Part shown: one piece after another, positions 43,477 through 53,142 of the stretch
How the letters are laid out: every line of letters starts with the position of its first letter
Numbering within the stretch: position 1 is the stretch's first letter
Made by a program: the position numbers and the translations under genes
From: Sunxiuqinia sp965230765
GTDB taxonomy: Bacteria > Bacteroidota > Bacteroidia > Bacteroidales > Prolixibacteraceae
DNA: 64,000 nucleotides
Direction: 5' to 3'
Assembly: GCA_965230765.1 (NCBI GenBank)
Contig: CBDDLR010000002.1
Coordinates: 992,001 to 1,056,000 of the forward strand
The notes under the pieces: model-generated
Told to the model about the DNA's origin: nothing
Seen by the model: the letters and a program-made list of their open reading frames with translations, nothing else
Databases searched by the model: none

Positions 43477-45180
43477 ATGAATAATATAAAAAACAAAATA
43501 ATAGTATTTGGGGCAATCATCACACTGGGATTGTTTAGTGCTTGCGATTACCTTGAATTTGATGATGAAAAGGTATATACAGACGACTTGATTTGGAGCG
43601 AATTTGATTACATTAAGCGCTACATGGCTTCTGTATACGACCAGGTTCCTCATGACTACAATCACGTTGATGGTGCAATGTTAGCTACTGCTACAGATGA
43701 TGCTGAACACGCAAACCGATTCAGTGATGTATCCAGGTTCAATACCGGAAGCTGGGGACGATTTAATAATCCTGATGATGCGTGGGAAAGGAACTACAAA
43801 GGAATCCACCGCGCAAATATGTTTATTGAATCTGCTGATACTGCGACCTTGCAAAATGACATAAACGATCAGGTTTTATGGCAGGTAAACTTTGACAAAT
43901 TAACGGCATTCAGAGGTGAAGCAAGATTTTTAAAAGCATTCTTCTATTTTGAACTAATTAAGCGATACGGCGGAGTACCTATCCTTGAAAATACAGTAGG
44001 TCTTGGTGAATTAGATGGCGTACAACGTGACACTTACAACGAATGCGTAAGCTACATTGCTACCACATGTGATGATGCCATTAAATATCTTCCTGGGTAT
44101 ATTGACATCTCAGCTGACAATGTGAATGTTGGTGGTAGTTCAGACAGGGGACGTGCATCTGATGCTGCTGCATATGCGCTTAAAGCCAGAACTTATTTGT
44201 ACGCTGCCAGTGCATTAAATAATCCATCCGGAACATATGATGCCTATTACGATAGTTGTGCTTCAAATGCAGCAAAAATCATCAATATGGGCTACTATAC
44301 TCTTTCAGGGGTTGATTATGATAAACTTTTCACACCTGGAGACGGTTTGCACCGATCAAATAAAGAAGTGATTTTTGACCAACGCAAAGGAACTTCAAAC
44401 GAATTTGAAAAAGATAATTTCCCTATTGGATTCTATAATGGAAAAGGTGAAACCAACCCTTCTCAAAATCTTGTAGACTCCTACGAAATGAAAGATGGGT
44501 CTTCGTTTAGCTGGAATAATCCTGATCACGCTTCGAATCCTTATGAAAACAGGGATGCCAGGTTCTACGCATCAGTAATATATAATGGGATGAGCATGGC
44601 CGAACGTGAAGTAGAAACATACAATGGCGGTTTAGACGGTCCAAATCAGGAAGATTATTTTGGAACATATACCGGATATTATCTAAAGAAAGGTGTAAAT
44701 ATTGAGATTGATCTGCTAAAAGATGAAAAGGAAAAACATTTCTGGTTCTATTTCAGATATGCCGAAGTTCTATTGAACTATGCGGAAGCAATGAATGAAT
44801 TGCATGGGCCTGATGCTGATCCTAGTGCTTATGGTTTAACTGCACGCGAAGCAATTAACCAGGTTAGAAGCCGTGCTGGACAACCAGATGTTGTGGCTGC
44901 TGATCAGTCTGAATTCAGGGAAAAACTTAGAAATGAACGCCGGGTGGAATTGGCATTTGAAGATCACCGCTTCTGGGATGTTAGAAGATGGAATATTGCT
45001 GAATCAACATTAGGTGCACCAATTATGGGCGTTGACATAGCCATGAACCAGGATAGTACATTTAATTATTCACTAAAGACTGTTGAAAACAGAGTTTTTG
45101 AAAGTAAAATGTATTTGTACCCAATCCCACATTCAGAACTTGCAAATGCTTCTGCATTGGATCAAAATCCGGGTTGGTAA
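43477..45180 (+). CDS. SusD/RagB-family glycan-binding lipoprotein 2
   Basis: The 567-residue protein has a lipoprotein signal with Cys23 (GLFSACDYLEF), the SusD helix block FRGEARFLKAFFYFELIKRY, then REAINQVRSRAGQPD and LRNERRVELAFEDHRFWDVR near the end. It follows susC 2 by 10 bp and is its surface partner. The stop codon overlaps the upstream-extended frame of the sulfatase gene. Confidence 0.94.
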   Translation: MNNIKNKIIVFGAIITLGLFSACDYLEFDDEKVYTDDLIWSEFDYIKRYMASVYDQVPHDYNHVDGAMLATATDDAEHANRFSDVSRFNTGSWGRFNNPDDAWERNYKGIHRANMFIESADTATLQNDINDQVLWQVNFDKLTAFRGEARFLKAFFYFELIKRYGGVPILENTVGLGELDGVQRDTYNECVSYIATTCDDAIKYLPGYIDISADNVNVGGSSDRGRASDAAAYALKARTYLYAASALNNPSGTYDAYYDSCASNAAKIINMGYYTLSGVDYDKLFTPGDGLHRSNKEVIFDQRKGTSNEFEKDNFPIGFYNGKGETNPSQNLVDSYEMKDGSSFSWNNPDHASNPYENRDARFYASVIYNGMSMAEREVETYNGGLDGPNQEDYFGTYTGYYLKKGVNIEIDLLKDEKEKHFWFYFRYAEVLLNYAEAMNELHGPDADPSAYGLTAREAINQVRSRAGQPDVVAADQSEFREKLRNERRVELAFEDHRFWDVRRWNIAESTLGAPIMGVDIAMNQDSTFNYSLKTVENRVFESKMYLYPIPHSELANASALDQNPGW

Positions 45181-45194
45181 TTGAAACGTTGACT

Positions 45195-47168
45195 ATGACA
45201 TTATTCAATACACGACTCTTAAAATTGATAACAGTTTCTTTTGTGCTTTTTTCATTGGTTCACCCAGTGTTAAAAGCGCAGGAGAAACCCAACATCATAT
45301 TTATTTTAATTGATGACATGGGGTGGAAAGATGTTGGGTTCAATGGTAATGAATACTACCAAACCCCCAACATTGACAGAATTGCTACTGAAGGGATTCG
45401 ATTTACAAATGCTTACGCCAATGCTTCTAATTGTGCGCCTTCAAGAGCTTGTATAATTAGTGGCATGTATACTCCACGCCATGGGGTTTACACGGTCAAA
45501 TCATCCAGCAGAGGTAAATCAAAAGACCGAAGGGTTATTCCAACACCCAATACAACCATACTCAACAAAGATGTATTCACAATGGCTGAAGCATTAAAAC
45601 GTGCCGGTTATGTAAATGCATCAATGGGTAAATGGCATTTAGGCGAAGGAAACCTAACAGGCCCTCTCGGACAAGGTTTTGATGTGAACATTGCCGGTAA
45701 CGAAGCTGGCGCTCCCAAAAGTTATTTCAGTCCATATAAGAACTCGGATATTTCTGATGGACCAACCGGGGAGTATTTAACAGACAGGTTAAATGATGAA
45801 GCAATAAAGTTTATTGAAGAAAACAAGGATACTACCTTTTTCCTTTATTTGCCCCATTATGCAGTGCACACTCCACTGCAGGCAAAAGCTGATTTAACAT
45901 CAAAATATGATAATATTCTTCCAAACAATTTAAGCCCTCGTAGTCCAAAGTTTGCGGCAATGATTGAAAGCACTGACGAGGGAATTGGCAAAATCCTGGA
46001 TAAATTGGATGAACTAAGCTTAAGTGATAACACACTGGTGATATTTACATCAGACAACGGTGGAATAAACTCGACAACTGATATGCTTCCGTTAAGAGGA
46101 ACGAAAGGAATGATGTACGAAGCTGGTATAAGAGAACCAATGGCTATTCGTTGGCCAGCTAAAATTACAGCGGGTAGGGTATCTGACGAACCTATTATTT
46201 GTACAGACTTCTACCCTACTTTTGTTGATCTTTTGGAAATTGAATTGCCTGAAGACAAAGTTTTAGATGGAGTAAGTATTCTTCCTATCCTTGAAGAAAC
46301 CGGGAACATAGAGCGGGAAAGGCTATTTTGGCATGCGCCTCATTATCTGGAAGGGAAGTCATCAATTTATGAAAAATGGCGCTGTACCCCTTCTTCTTCA
46401 ATGAGAAAAGGCGATTGGAAAATTATTGAATACTTTGAAACCGGAAACGTTGAACTTTTCAACCTAAAGGATGATGAGGGCGAAGAAAATGACTTTGCGG
46501 AGTACTTACCCGACACGACTGCTAGTCTGCTACAAGAATTGCATGACTGGCAAACAGAGGTAAATGCCCCCAGGCCAACAACTCCAAATCCTGGATTTGA
46601 AGCACTGTTATCTTATACTGAAAAACCAAAAGCAGATTCAGTATTTACAATTTCGGGAGATAACATTGTTGTGCCTATCAGTGGTAATCGTTTAAAAACT
46701 GGAATTGAAAAAGTTGTACTGAAGGTATTCAGAAATGGAGAAAAGTACTTTGAAGAATCAAAACAGACAACAAGTACTGACACCAATTTTGAATTTACGC
46801 CTTCGTTGGAAGTTTCAGAGCATAAATACAAATTCAAAGTGTATTTTATTAGGAACGTCATTGAAGAAGTTGACCTGATAATAGACAATATACGGGTAAA
46901 CAGTATTACAACTTCAATAGAAAAAGTTGAAAGTAACGATTCGTTTCGCATTTACCCAAACCCTGTTAAAGATCAAATCAATTTTGCGTTCGACAGCAGA
47001 TCGAAAAAAAAAATTAAGATTTTCGACACATTAGGGAAATTGTACTATCAGACAGATACTAACGAAACTTATTTATGGCTTAGTGCGAAAGGATTTCCAA
47101 AGGGAACCTATTTAAGTCAGGTTACAGAAGAAGGAACGACAAAGAGTAAAAAATTTATTGTGAATTAG
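45195..47168 (+). CDS. Sulfatase (S1-type) with T9SS sorting domain
   Basis: The ATG at 45195 gives 657 residues; a TTG at 45174 overlaps susD. After the signal peptide (near LKAQEK) comes the metal site FILIDDMGW (Asp40, Asp41) and the signature NCAPSRACIISG. Cys80 would be turned into formylglycine. Further family points are SMGKWHLG, VIFTSDNGG and GTKGMMYEAGIREP. Residues from about 580 form a T9SS type A domain (FRIYPNPVKDQINF to SKKFIVN). The enzyme removes sulfate from a glycan at the cell surface. The maturase it needs is not in the window. Confidence 0.94.
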   Translation: MTLFNTRLLKLITVSFVLFSLVHPVLKAQEKPNIIFILIDDMGWKDVGFNGNEYYQTPNIDRIATEGIRFTNAYANASNCAPSRACIISGMYTPRHGVYTVKSSSRGKSKDRRVIPTPNTTILNKDVFTMAEALKRAGYVNASMGKWHLGEGNLTGPLGQGFDVNIAGNEAGAPKSYFSPYKNSDISDGPTGEYLTDRLNDEAIKFIEENKDTTFFLYLPHYAVHTPLQAKADLTSKYDNILPNNLSPRSPKFAAMIESTDEGIGKILDKLDELSLSDNTLVIFTSDNGGINSTTDMLPLRGTKGMMYEAGIREPMAIRWPAKITAGRVSDEPIICTDFYPTFVDLLEIELPEDKVLDGVSILPILEETGNIERERLFWHAPHYLEGKSSIYEKWRCTPSSSMRKGDWKIIEYFETGNVELFNLKDDEGEENDFAEYLPDTTASLLQELHDWQTEVNAPRPTTPNPGFEALLSYTEKPKADSVFTISGDNIVVPISGNRLKTGIEKVVLKVFRNGEKYFEESKQTTSTDTNFEFTPSLEVSEHKYKFKVYFIRNVIEEVDLIIDNIRVNSITTSIEKVESNDSFRIYPNPVKDQINFAFDSRSKKKIKIFDTLGKLYYQTDTNETYLWLSAKGFPKGTYLSQVTEEGTTKSKKFIVN

Positions 47169-47189
47169 AACTTCACACTGGAAAATATT

Positions 47190-48890
47190 ATGCAAAAGAA
47201 AACTTTATTTTTACCTCTATTAATTCTTACGCTGAGCTTATGCAATCAGCTTTATTCGCAAGATAAACCGAACATTGTGTATATCCTGGCAGATGATCTG
47301 GGTTATGGCGATTTGTCATGTTACGGTCAGGAAAAATTTCAAACGCCAAACATCGACAAGCTGGCAACCAATGGAATGCGGTTTACTCAGCACTATTCTG
47401 GTTCTACGGTTTGTGCCCCTTCCCGTTCTTGTTTAATAACTGGTCAACATACCGGACATACTGATGTACGCGGGAATGCAAAGGCAGCGATGAAAGATGA
47501 AACGGTAAGTATTGGAGAAATAATGAAACAGGCTGGATATTCAACTGGTGCTTTTGGCAAATGGGGAGTTGGAGAACTGGGTTCGGAAGGAGAACCCAAC
47601 CTACAAGGCTTTGATGAATTTGTGGGGTATCTTGATCAAGGAAGGGCTCACAGGTACTATCCGGATTACATTATCAAAAATGGAGAAAAAATCTTCTTGC
47701 CAGGAAACGATTGGCTAAATACCGTAACCTACTCAGCCGATTATATTCATGAAGAAGCTTTAAAGTTTATTGATGATCATCACTCTGAACCTTTTTTCCT
47801 GTACCTACCCTATTGTATTCCACATGCCGAATTGCTGGTACCTGAGGACTCAATAATTCAGTCATTTAGAGGAAAACTTCTTCCTGAAAAAAGTGTAAAT
47901 GGGAAAGATTATATCGGCCCTGGCACATCGGTGACCGGCTATGCTTCTCAAACAGAATGCCATGCTACATTTGCTGCAATGGTGGCAAGATTAGATTACC
48001 AGGTTCGCGACATTGTTCAAAAGCTGGAAGATTATGGGTTGACTGAAAATACCTTGATCATTTTCACAAGCGACAATGGACCTCATAGCGCTGGCGGGGG
48101 CGATCCAACTTACTTCAATGGCAACGGTGATTTCAGGGGAATTAAAAGAGACCTCTACGAAGGCGGGATAAGGGTTCCCCATATTGCTTCGTGGAAAGGT
48201 ACCATTGAAGAAGGTGTAGTTTCAAACCATATTTCGAGCTTTTGGGATTTCTTGCCTACATGTGCTGAAATTGCCGGAGTTGATGTACCTGAAAGTGTTG
48301 ACGGAATTTCTTATTTGCCCGAGCTTAAAGGTGAAGCTGTTCAGAAAAAACATGATTATTTATATTGGGAATTCTACGAAAAAAATGGGCGCAGGGCAGT
48401 TCGTAGTGGAAAGTGGAAAGCAGTTCAGTACTCCATGAAGAACAATCCGAACACAAGTGTAAAACTTTTTGATCTGGATCAGGATATTTCGGAAACAACG
48501 GATATCTCGGCACAATACCCGGATACGGCACTAAAAATGTTGAATCTGATGGAGCTGAGCCATGAGCGTTCTGACAGGTTCAATTTTAAATATGAGGATG
48601 GTTGCTCTAAAGTAACGATAGCCATTTCACAAAATGGGGTTCCCGTTGAAAATGCCAAGCTGTCTATTCCAGAACAAGGAGACAGAATATCCTGGACAGA
48701 TGGGAAGGTAGCTTTTACTGGGTTGCCAAATAATAACACCTATAATTTCAATATTGAGCTTGATGGGGAAATTATCACATCTGGCGATTTTGAGCTAAAA
48801 AATAATGATTTTACAATGGAAGTAAATATTGATAATACGACTTCTATTAAAAAAAAAATAAAAAACTGGATTTCTTCCCTAATCCGGTAA
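47190..48890 (+). CDS. Second sulfatase; zero frame ends before the sorting domain
   Basis: The 566-residue product has a signal peptide (near LYSQDK), metal residues Asp35-Asp36 in YILADDLGYGD, and the signature VCAPSRSCLITG with Cys75 as the formylglycine precursor, then FGKWGVGELG and FTSDNGPHSAGG. The zero frame ends in KKKIKNWISSLIR and a stop. In the -1 frame, starting at the A-rich tract 48849-48865, a full T9SS sorting domain runs on to 49087. A canonical -1 slippery heptamer A AAA AAC lies at 48860-48866. The complete protein would thus have about 640 residues. See the separate entry for the out-of-frame part. Confidence 0.92.
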   Translation: MQKKTLFLPLLILTLSLCNQLYSQDKPNIVYILADDLGYGDLSCYGQEKFQTPNIDKLATNGMRFTQHYSGSTVCAPSRSCLITGQHTGHTDVRGNAKAAMKDETVSIGEIMKQAGYSTGAFGKWGVGELGSEGEPNLQGFDEFVGYLDQGRAHRYYPDYIIKNGEKIFLPGNDWLNTVTYSADYIHEEALKFIDDHHSEPFFLYLPYCIPHAELLVPEDSIIQSFRGKLLPEKSVNGKDYIGPGTSVTGYASQTECHATFAAMVARLDYQVRDIVQKLEDYGLTENTLIIFTSDNGPHSAGGGDPTYFNGNGDFRGIKRDLYEGGIRVPHIASWKGTIEEGVVSNHISSFWDFLPTCAEIAGVDVPESVDGISYLPELKGEAVQKKHDYLYWEFYEKNGRRAVRSGKWKAVQYSMKNNPNTSVKLFDLDQDISETTDISAQYPDTALKMLNLMELSHERSDRFNFKYEDGCSKVTIAISQNGVPVENAKLSIPEQGDRISWTDGKVAFTGLPNNNTYNFNIELDGEIITSGDFELKNNDFTMEVNIDNTTSIKKKIKNWISSLIR

Positions 48891-49087
48891 CCGACATACT
48901 TTATATTCCTAATTTGAGTTCCAGGATCAATCAAGTAGAGATCTTTGACATGGATGGGAAATGTATTGTAAATGAGACAAATGTAAGTGCAAATCGTATT
49001 AACCTATCAAGGCTAAATCCTGGAACGTATGTAATAAAGGTTTATACTGAAAACGAAACATATAATTCAACGATCGTAAAAATTTGA
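48866..49087 (+). pseudogene. T9SS sorting domain in the -1 frame of sulfatase 2
   Basis: This 73-residue frame reads LDFFPNPVTDILYIPNLSSR and on to NPGTYVIKVYTENE, closing in NSTIVKI before TGA at 49085-49087. It is a complete T9SS type A C-terminal domain without its own start codon. It joins the sulfatase if one base is added in the A10 tract or if ribosomes slip back one base on A AAA AAC. It may be the tail of a single frameshifted protein (mutation or sequencing error) or a programmed extension. Confidence 0.85.
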
Positions 49088-49115
49088 AAAAAATAGTTGA
49101 AGTTTTTCAGAAAAA

Positions 49116-49268
49116 GAGTATGTCCAAAAAGTAAGCATAATTGTGTATTTCATGAAATTCAGTTTTTCCCTAAGCCTAAAGGGAACCTGAATTTCAACAA
49201 CTTCCCTTTAGGGAATGTAAGGGTAAAAGTCGTTGAAGGTGCAGATAAGGTACTTTTTGGAGAGCCTC
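49116..49268. mobile_element. MITE-like element or IS remnant
   Basis: GAGTATGTCCAAAAAGT (49116-49132) and the sequence at 49252-49268 are inverted copies matching at 14 of 17 positions. Between them lies an 11-bp inverted repeat, CCTAAAGGGAA (49175-49185) with TTCCCTTTAGG (49202-49212). No transposase is encoded in the 153 bp. The end motif resembles the termini of Bacteroidota insertion sequences. The stretch fills most of the 272-bp gap between sulfatase 2 and the M48 gene. Confidence 0.45.
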
Positions 49269-49359
49269 TTATTTTATCGTTTATTTGACTTGAATAATTC
49301 CCCCTAATCGTTTAGTTTAGTTATTTGTTAGGAAATATAAACAATCAAATACCAAGCAC

Positions 49360-50181
49360 ATGATCATTAAACACCTTAATTCTACGTTGATATTAGCTTT
49401 TGTAATCACACTAGCCTTACTGACAAACTCTTGCAGCACTGTACCTCTTACTGGCAGAAGTCAACTTAATCTGTTGCCCGAATCAGATATGGTGAGCATG
49501 AGCCTTACCAACTATGACCAATTCTTAAAAGAGAACAAACTTGCAACGAATAAAAGTGATTCTGAAACATTGAAGAGAGTTGGTAACCGAATTGCTGTTT
49601 CCGTTGAAAAATACCTGAACGAAAATGGCTATGAAAATTACTTGCAAAATTTTCAATGGGAATTTAACTTAGTTGAAAATGATGTTCCGAACGCATGGTG
49701 CATGCCCGGAGGAAAAGTAGTTTTCTACACCGGGATTTTACCATTGACAAAAACTGAGGCAGGCATTGCTGTTGTGATGGGACATGAAATTGCACATGCC
49801 GTTGCCCGTCATGGGAATGAACGTATGAGCCATGGTTTGATCGTTCAAATGGGAGGTATTGCATTGGGTGAAGCGATAAAGGAAAAGCCAGAAGAAACAC
49901 AAGCTCTTTTTGCTGCGGCTTACGGTCTTGGCTCGCAGGTAGGTTTTATGCTTCCTTACTCCAGAAAGCACGAGTACGAAGCAGACAGACTGGGATTAAT
50001 CTTCATGGCTATGGCTGGTTACAATCCGCGGGAAGCAGTTGCTTTTTGGCAGCGTATGTCTGAACTGGGAGGACAAAAGCCACCTGAGTTTTTAAGCACT
50101 CACCCGGTTGACACAAAAAGGATAGCAGCAATGAACGAAATTATGCCTGAAGCGTTAAAATATTACAAGGCTGGCAATTAA
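49360..50181 (+). CDS. M48-family zinc metallopeptidase, lipoprotein
   Basis: The 273-residue protein starts with a lipoprotein signal (LLTNSCSTVPLTGR, Cys25). The zinc motif VMGHEIAHAVARHG gives His142, Glu143 and His146, and KHEYEADRLG supplies the third ligand Glu. This matches the Loi-P/BepA-like group of M48 peptidases that trim or degrade misfolded outer-membrane proteins on the periplasmic side. It stands alone with no obvious operon partner. Confidence 0.93.
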   Translation: MIIKHLNSTLILAFVITLALLTNSCSTVPLTGRSQLNLLPESDMVSMSLTNYDQFLKENKLATNKSDSETLKRVGNRIAVSVEKYLNENGYENYLQNFQWEFNLVENDVPNAWCMPGGKVVFYTGILPLTKTEAGIAVVMGHEIAHAVARHGNERMSHGLIVQMGGIALGEAIKEKPEETQALFAAAYGLGSQVGFMLPYSRKHEYEADRLGLIFMAMAGYNPREAVAFWQRMSELGGQKPPEFLSTHPVDTKRIAAMNEIMPEALKYYKAGN

Positions 50182-50356
50182 CCTATGTTTAACATTTCAT
50201 TATTACTTAACTATCTGAGCTATTGCCCATAAACAGCTATATTAGCACCAAACGAACATAGGTTAACTCTGGAACTGTTTAATACAATTTTACATTATTC
50301 AAAATTATTTTATACTTTTGAATAAGAAACTATGGAAATAACTTAAAACGAGCAAG

Positions 50357-50737
50357 ATGGAAGGCTTTGAAAAAAAGGAAGAAAAGAAAGAAGTTGACAG
50401 CAAGTTCAGACAAGAGATTTATTCGAAAGCTGTAAGAGCTGGCAAGCGGACTTATTTCTTTGATGTAAAATCAACCCGCAAAGATGAATACTACCTCACC
50501 ATTACTGAAAGCAAGAAAAGATTTGATCAGGATGGTAACTACCACTTCGAGAAACACAAAATATTCCTTTACCAGGAAGATTTTGAAAAATTCTCCGATG
50601 GATTAAGTGAAGTGATTAACTTCATTAGAAGTAACGAACCCGCTGAAAGTGCTGAAATAATCGACGAGGTGGAGGTTTCTGAAGAAACTGAAACTCCAAA
50701 AAGTGATTATACCAGTGTTGAATTTGAAGACATTTAA
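50357..50737 (+). CDS. PUR-family DNA/RNA-binding protein (DUF3276)
   Basis: The 126-residue protein contains the PUR-type fold: EIYSKAVRAGKRTYFFDVKS, DEYYLTITESKK, then HKIFLYQEDFEKFSDGL, followed by an acidic tail (EIIDEVEVSEETETP). Bacteroidota encode this as a short single-domain protein that binds single-stranded nucleic acid; its cellular role is not known. It has its own terminator. Confidence 0.92.
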   Translation: MEGFEKKEEKKEVDSKFRQEIYSKAVRAGKRTYFFDVKSTRKDEYYLTITESKKRFDQDGNYHFEKHKIFLYQEDFEKFSDGLSEVINFIRSNEPAESAEIIDEVEVSEETETPKSDYTSVEFEDI

Positions 50738-50760
50738 CGCGTTTAAAAACTGATAGTAAA

Positions 50761-50789
50761 AATCCCGCTTTTCAGCGGGATTTTTTTAT
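50761..50789 (+). terminator. Terminator of the PUR-family gene
   Basis: AATCCCGCT and AGCGGGATT form a perfect 9-bp stem with a 4-nt loop, followed by a T run on the plus strand. A run of A residues on the other side lets it also serve the convergent pseudogene. Confidence 0.92.
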
Positions 50790-50798
50790 GCAATCCAT

Positions 50799-52971
50799 TT
50801 ACAGCACCTGTATTTTCTTGGTAAGGACTTCCCCATCAATGCTTAAACGCACAATGTAAAAACCTGGTTTAAATGTTTCTGTCCTAATTTTATTTACACC
50901 GAAGTTTTGTCTATGTTTGTGATAGACTTTTTTCCCATTCAAATCGAAAATCTCCAAGGAAAATTCTTTCGTATTCGTATGAAGTTGAAGATTGAATTCT
51001 TCTTTACATGGATTAGGATAAACCTTAAAATCAGTTGATTTTTCAACCATTGTTGCCACGTCTGTAATTCGGGGGAAATCCACACTCCAAATCCCCCTGC
51101 TATGGGTAGCAATAACTACCTGTTCGCCTACGATGTGCATATCGTAAACCGAAACAGGTGGTAAATTAGCATCTACAGCATGCCAGGATGCCCCATCATC
51201 GGTCGATTCGAACAAACCAATTTCGGTGCCTGCCCAAAGGGTTGATGGTTCGTGTGGCAATACCAATAAACAATGGGTAATTACATCTGGAAAACCATTG
51301 ATACTTTCCTCCCTTGTACCGAAACCTGAAATATCTTCCCAGTTTGCACCTAAGTCTTTTGTTCGCAATATTTTAGGAGATTTACTTAAAGAGAACAAAA
51401 CATAAGCCGTTGAATCTTCTTGAGGGTGTGTGGCGATTCCACTTATCGAAACATTCATGCTTCTATCTGCATATTGGCTAACCGCTGTAAAGGTCTCTCC
51501 TTCATCTGTTGATACGTGAATTATCTCTAATGAGTTCAACATGGAACCAGCCCATACTATGTTTGGATTGGCTAAAGATACCTCCACATTATGCTTGGCT
51601 GGTTACTACTGATGACCATGATGATGATATGGTTTTCATCGACTAATTGGCTCCAAAATCGGTAGATTTATACACACCACGATTACCCACAGCAAAAACG
51701 ACATCGGGATTTTGAGGTGAGTGGGATAATCGGGTGATAAAAGGTCCATCTTCTTCGGTAATCCCCTGTACTGTAGACCAGAACTGCCCTCCGTCTGTTG
51801 ATCGTCTAATATCATTGTAATATCCACTTCCTAATATCTTATTGGGTTCTGTAGGATGCCATAAACACTCAAAGCCATCACCTCCAATACGATAATAGTA
51901 GTTACTGGCCGATGAAGCATCTTCATTGCTCTTTGACTGCCAGGTGCCATTATCCTGCAAGCCCCCAATATATTCATTGGCAGTGGGGTGTTTGGCTACC
52001 CCGTAGAATTGGGTGGTGATATAGTTATTTGGTTTTTGGGTAAAGCTAACCCCCTTATCCTCCGATACCGCAACACCGCCATCATTCCCATCTACTATTC
52101 TGAAATTCTCTCCATCATCCGAGGGAATCATAGTAAGATTGTGATGATCCGGATGTAAGCCGGGGATTTTAGTCGTTCCAAATCCAAAACTCTGATTGTA
52201 ATTGTTGCTGCCTCCATGCTCTCGATAAGCATCTGATACATTTTGTTTTTGTCCAAAATAAACTTTGGATGGATTGGTTTTATTAAAAGTCACTTTCCAT
52301 AAATCAACCCCACCAACAAATACTACACTGTCGATAAATGAATGGGCTTCGATCGAATTATCGTATTTTCCTTGTCCACCCAAAAAGTTCTGATCATCAT
52401 CAAATTTTGTCCAGTTGTTGGCATTGTCGTTCGAGAAATAGACTTCCGAGCGTTCTGAAGAATAATTGACACTGGCAAACACACAGTTCCTATCTATCGG
52501 TGATACGGCCACCTCATGTCGATCGCCCACATCTAATCCATTTGAAAAAAACTGCCAACTGTCGCATCCATCAATGCTACGAATTATGCCTGTTGAATGC
52601 TCTCCGGCATAGATGGTATCCCGGGCTGATGGATAGGCAGCCAGGTCTTCGACCCCATAATAACTGGTATAAACCTTTGTCCAGACAGTTCCCCCGTTTA
52701 CTGATTTTAAAATGCCTTTTTGTGTAGCAGCAATCACAATATCAGCATCAACTGGATCCACAAATATTCGGTTGATGTAAGTGAAGTTTTCATCGGTAGC
52801 TGTGCTTGCCAATTGTGTCCAGTTGTCTCCCCTATTCTCTGATTTCCAAATGCCGTTTCCGTGACTTCGTGAGCCTCCCGGAAAACTTTCGCCTGTACCG
52901 GCGTATAGTATATCATGATTGGAATTGGCCATGGACAGAGCATTAATCGATAAAATTGCTAAGCTCTTCAT
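50799..52971 (-). pseudogene. Broken BNR-propeller/T9SS protein
   Basis: Two minus-strand frames belong to one gene. The upstream part (52971-51643, 442 residues) has BNR/sortilin-type repeats such as GIWKSENRGDNWTQL and ends in STDFGAN before TAG. Other repeats in the protein read DNW or GANW here, so TGG has become TAG. The downstream part (51587-50799, 262 residues) goes on with LRTKDLGANWEDI and ends in a T9SS domain (FKVYPNPCKEEFNL to LTKKIQVL). The frame changes between 51591 and 51602, so a one-base indel adds to the nonsense change. The N-terminus lacks a signal peptide and starts mid-domain. Two internal lesions plus 5' truncation argue for a true pseudogene. Confidence 0.85.
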
Positions 52972-53142
52972 TACTCAAGATGATATTGAGACATATAGAT
53001 GAAGATCAATTAAATATTCTTTATATCCTTGTATCTCTGTTTTCTTTGTTTTTCTCAGCTATCGATTTTGAATATGCCAAAAACAATCTAAAATCCGCAG
53101 GTGTGCATTGGCTATAAGTACTTAGCAAATTCGTTTATGCCG

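Noticed and set aside
49097..49288. 63-residue open frame after sulfatase 2
   Set aside because: It runs through the inverted repeats of the MITE-like element, has no recognisable motif and no promoter or start support.
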